Source: Prevotellaceae bacterium UBA1075
GTDB taxonomy: Bacteria; Bacteroidota; Bacteroidia; Bacteroidales; Bacteroidaceae
Direction of reading: 5' to 3'
DNA length: 24,318 bases
NCBI GenBank assembly: GCA_002316015.1
Contig: DCCS01000044.1
Location: 151,860-176,177 of the forward strand
Shown here piece by piece: positions 21,820-24,318 of the stretch. The notes beneath the pieces are model-generated. The model saw only the letters and a list, made by a program, of their open reading frames with translations. It did no database searches and was not told the DNA's origin. Every line of letters starts with the position of its first letter. Position 1 is the first letter of the stretch. The translations under genes and the position numbers were made by a program.

Positions 21820-23889
21820 TCAGTCGGCGGCTCTCCGCCCGTAAGCGTCAAGCCCCCGGCGCAGGAATTCCATGTACGCCTCCACACTCTCGTCAAACGA
21901 GTAGGGGGGGGCCAGGGGCTTTCCCTCGCCATCGAGCAGGACATAGAAGGGTTGCGCGTTGGCCCCGAACTTCACCCTCTGCAGGTAGCTCCACTTGTCG
22001 CCCACGGTGCGCAGGCGTGTCGGGGACCCGTTCTCGCTCACCGTAACCGCGCTGTCGAGGGCGGTCTTCTCGTCCACGTAGAGCGAGATGAGTACATAGC
22101 GGTCGCGTATGGTGGCCGCCACCTGGGGGTCGGCCCACACGGCTGCTTCCATCTTGCGGCAGTTGACACAGCCGTATCCCGTGAAGTCAAGCAGCACGGG
22201 CTTGCGGTGCCGGCGGGCATAGGCCATGCCCTGCTCGTAATCGGTAAACTGCGGGCGCACCTCCGCATCCCTGTCCAGGCGGAAGTCCTGGGTGCTCACG
22301 GGCGGGGCGAAGGCGCCCACGGCCTTGCAGGGCGCACCCCACAGGCCGGGCACCATGTAGAGGGCAAAGGCAAAGCTGAGCAGCGCGAGCAGGAAGCGCG
22401 TGACCCCGGTGCGCGGGCGGGACACCACCTCCCCCGCCTCGTCATACTCGTCCTCGTCATGCGGAAACCGTATCCACCCGATGAGATAGGCCCCCATGAG
22501 CGCAAAGAGCACAATCCAGAGGCAGAGGAACACCTCGCGGTCCAGTATGTGCCAGCCGTAGGCCTGGTCGGCCACGGAGAGGAACTTCAGCGAGAAGGCC
22601 AGCTCCACGAAGCCCAGGCACACCTTGACGCGGTTCATCCACCCTCCGCTCTTGGGCACGCTCTTGAGCCAGGCCGGGAAGAGGGCAAACAGCGTGAAGG
22701 GGAGAGCCAGCGCGAGGGCAAACCCCAGCATGCCCACGGTGGGGGCAAGCAGGGCGCCGCCCGTGCTCACCTCCACCAGGAGGAAGCCTATGATGGGGCC
22801 CGTGCAGGAGAAACTCACCAGGCTCAGCGTGAAGGCCATGAGGAAGATGCTCGGCAGGCCGCTGGTCGATTCGGACTTCCTGTCCACCGCATTCGTCCAC
22901 CGGCTGGGCAGGGATATCTCAAAGCCGCCCAGGAAACTGGTGCCGAAGAGCAGGAGCAGGAGGAAGAAGAAGATGTTGAACACGGCATTGGTGCTCAGCG
23001 CGTTCAACTGGCTCGCCCCGAAGAAGGCGGTGACGAGCAGTCCCAGGAGCACATAGATGACCACGATGCTCACGCCGTAGGTCATGGCGTCGCGCACGCC
23101 CTGGCGGCGGTTGTCCTTGCTGCGCTTGAGGAAGAAACTCACGGTCATGGGGATGACGGGCCACACGCATGGGGTGAGCAGAGCCACCAGCCCGCCCAGC
23201 AGTCCCAACAGGAAGATGGCGAGCAAGCCCTTGTCACCCACCGGCCCGTCCGACCCGGCCTGGTGCAGCTCCCTGATGACGGGTGCCCACAGGTCGGTGC
23301 CCCCGGCCTGGGCTGTGCCCTCCCCCATGCTTGCGGGGAGGGTGTCGCCGGCCAGGCTGCCGGTGGCAGTGACCTGCCCGGCCTGCGGCTCTGCGCCGCT
23401 GGCTGCGGCCTTCACATCGGCCTCTCCCTGGAAGGAAAACTCTACATTGGAGGGCGGCATGCAGTTCTCCTGGCTGCACGCGCCATAGGTCAGGTAGCCC
23501 CTGACGGAGTACCTGGGCGCGGTGATGGTAAACGCCTGCTCAAAGGTGGCCTTGCCCTCCATGTAGGACACGGTCATGCCAAACATGGGATCCTCGGCAC
23601 GGTGCACCTTGCCTGTGGCGCGCAGCGTGCCCTCGGCCTTCAGCCCCTGGGCCTCGTCGATGTGGAGTGTGGCAGCCGTGGGGCCGCCCTCTGGAATATC
23701 AGTCCCATACACATGCCAGCCCGGCTCTGCCTGGCCAGTGAAACGCACCAGGAACTTTCCGTCGGGGGTCTTCACACCTGTCACGGCAAACTTGACAGGC
23801 TCTTGCATCTGGGCCTGGCAGGGCAGGCACGCGGAAAGTGCCGCAAGCAGCAGGAGCAGGAGTCCTCTCGTATGATTTTGGATCAACAT
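21820..23889 (-). CDS. dsbD: Thiol:disulfide interchange protein DsbD
   Basis: A 689-aa three-domain electron conduit that takes reducing power from cytosolic thioredoxin to periplasmic thiol proteins. The signal sequence (1-27) is followed by a periplasmic immunoglobulin-like alpha domain with the pair C138/C143 (GACSQENCMPP). About eight transmembrane helices (roughly 222-515) carry the central pair C241 (LTPCVWP) and C362 (FSCTGP). The C-terminal thioredoxin domain has CVNC (574-577). All six cysteines expected of DsbD are present, so it looks complete. The signal also contains LSAC at 18-21, a good lipobox, so either cleavage after AQA or lipidation at C21 is possible. The start is the ATG at 23889; the longer reading to 24102 crosses the promoter and is rejected. 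It lies upstream of the V-ATPase operon in the same direction. Confidence 0.95.
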   Translation of the reverse strand: MLIQNHTRGLLLLLLAALSACLPCQAQMQEPVKFAVTGVKTPDGKFLVRFTGQAEPGWHVYGTDIPEGGPTAATLHIDEAQGLKAEGTLRATGKVHRAEDPMFGMTVSYMEGKATFEQAFTITAPRYSVRGYLTYGACSQENCMPPSNVEFSFQGEADVKAAASGAEPQAGQVTATGSLAGDTLPASMGEGTAQAGGTDLWAPVIRELHQAGSDGPVGDKGLLAIFLLGLLGGLVALLTPCVWPVIPMTVSFFLKRSKDNRRQGVRDAMTYGVSIVVIYVLLGLLVTAFFGASQLNALSTNAVFNIFFFLLLLLFGTSFLGGFEISLPSRWTNAVDRKSESTSGLPSIFLMAFTLSLVSFSCTGPIIGFLLVEVSTGGALLAPTVGMLGFALALALPFTLFALFPAWLKSVPKSGGWMNRVKVCLGFVELAFSLKFLSVADQAYGWHILDREVFLCLWIVLFALMGAYLIGWIRFPHDEDEYDEAGEVVSRPRTGVTRFLLALLSFAFALYMVPGLWGAPCKAVGAFAPPVSTQDFRLDRDAEVRPQFTDYEQGMAYARRHRKPVLLDFTGYGCVNCRKMEAAVWADPQVAATIRDRYVLISLYVDEKTALDSAVTVSENGSPTRLRTVGDKWSYLQRVKFGANAQPFYVLLDGEGKPLAPPYSFDESVEAYMEFLRRGLDAYGRRAAD

Positions 23890-23913
23890 TTGACGCGCAA
23901 TTGCTCTGAACTG

Positions 23914-23921
23914 CAAACTTA
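23914..23921 (-). promoter_or_regulatory. Bacteroidetes -7 box for dsbD
   Basis: TAAGTTTG on the minus strand matches TAnnTTTG exactly and is preceded by a T-run (TTTTTTTTG). Transcription would start about 20 bases before the ATG at 23889. No clear -33 TTTG is visible. Confidence 0.7.
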
Positions 23922-23966
23922 CAAAAAAAAGCGCACATTCCCGTTCACACAGCCCCGTTTTTTGCC

Positions 23967-23990
23967 CTTGTGCGCACTGCGGCGCACAAG
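23967..23990. promoter_or_regulatory. 9-bp palindrome upstream of the dsbD promoter
   Basis: CTTGTGCGC (23967-23975) and GCGCACAAG (23982-23990) are perfect reverse complements around ACTGCG. The element ends about 46 bases upstream of the dsbD -7 box, a plausible operator position. There is no U-tract on either 3' side, so it is not an intrinsic terminator. The centre (GCGCACTGCG) matches the core of the 22-bp repeat. Confidence 0.45.
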
Positions 23991-24256
23991 CCGGACGTGT
24001 GGAGGTGCCAGCCGGCCACGCGTTCATCCGTCCGAGGGGCTTTCCGCCCAGAGGCAAAAGCCATTTTTGGGGGAGGAAGCAGCCATGGCCCGTTCCCTCC
24101 ACGGCACTGCTCCCATGCCCTCACAGGGCACGGACTCCCCCTGGCAGGAAAGTGAAAAGACAAGAAGCGGAAAGTCCCGCCGGCAGGAAAGCCACGGCCT
24201 GCACGGGCAGACGCACGGAACGGACGGAAACCACGCACCACGGTGCGCTTGCCAAT

Positions 24257-24318
24257 GCAGCGCACTGCGATGGCGGATGCAGCGCACTGCGATGACGGAT
24301 GCAGCGCACTGCGATGAC
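24257..24318 (+). repeat. 22-bp tandem repeat array (runs off window)
   Basis: Units at 24257-24278 and 24279-24300 plus the first 18 bases of a third. Unit 1 is identical to the best units at 11197-11240. Units 2 and 3 carry GATGAC in place of GATGGC. GCCAAT precedes the array, matching GCCAAC before the array at 11197. It has the same orientation as the other two copies. The full extent lies beyond the window. Confidence 0.9.

Larger units (their letters stand above)
23890..24318. other. Gene-free stretch upstream of dsbD
   Basis: 429 bases without a credible gene. From left to right: a leader of about 20 nt and the dsbD -7 box (23914-23921); a palindrome (23967-23990); a small TGCCCT/AGGGCA stem (24116-24130); a 10-base direct repeat GGCAGGAAAG (24143-24152 and 24182-24191); and the 22-bp repeat array running off the window (24257-24318). 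Open frames here are short, overlap on both strands and have no recognisable domains. Confidence 0.7.

Noticed and set aside
23945..24309. Several 60-106 codon frames upstream of dsbD
   Set aside because: They overlap each other on both strands, cross the dsbD promoter or the repeat array, and carry no motif.

Overview
The window is a GC-rich stretch of a Bacteroidota (Bacteroidales) chromosome. A high-GC member of the Prevotellaceae or a relative is my guess, not a demonstration. Evidence for the phylum: the gene order tsaB / DUF4290 / murA / rimM / dxr / rseP facing yicC / gmk / nadD; a chlamydia- and Bacteroidetes-style V-type ATPase operon that carries a DUF2764 gene; promoters with the Bacteroidetes -7 box TAnnTTTG; and AC-rich start regions mostly without Shine-Dalgarno sequences.

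Layout. (1) 219-8257, minus strand: a compact, probably single housekeeping operon in the order tsaB, DUF4290, murA, rimM, dxr, rseP, DUF4250, a small lipoprotein, and a CCA-adding/HD nucleotidyltransferase. It starts from a promoter near 8330, has a structured leader, and ends at a perfect 18-bp hairpin (174-217). (2) 8393-11119, plus strand: yicC, gmk, nadD and ispF, fired from a divergent promoter. (3) 11120-11505: a gene-free stretch holding a 22-bp tandem repeat array and a promoter. (4) 11506-13634, plus strand: a translationally coupled two-gene cassette, a small two-pass membrane protein and a 552-aa membrane protein with six DnaJ-type CxxCxGxG zinc motifs in mirror-symmetric spacing. 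I recognise neither as a named family. (5) 13707-13767: a bidirectional terminator. (6) 13782-21626, minus strand: a V-type ATPase operon in the order E, DUF2764, A, B, D, I, K. (7) 21820-23889, minus strand: dsbD, a full-length thiol-disulfide reductase with its own -7 box. (8) 23890-24318: gene-free sequence with a palindrome and another copy of the 22-bp repeat array. A third copy begins the window.

How the genes work together. The left half covers core metabolism and surface building: t6A and CCA-end tRNA maturation, 16S rRNA processing, peptidoglycan and isoprenoid precursors (dxr and ispF), NAD and GMP salvage or synthesis, and intramembrane proteolysis. The right half is energetics and envelope redox: a rotary ATPase whose c-subunit carries a Na+-type ligand set, and DsbD, which delivers electrons to the periplasm.

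Most promising items for follow-up: the symmetric six-motif zinc protein and its partner; the dispersed same-orientation 22-bp repeats; the reduced subunit set and Na+ signature of the V-ATPase; the Cys-to-Asp MurA active site; and the hairpins in the B-D gap of the ATPase operon and in the tsaB leader.
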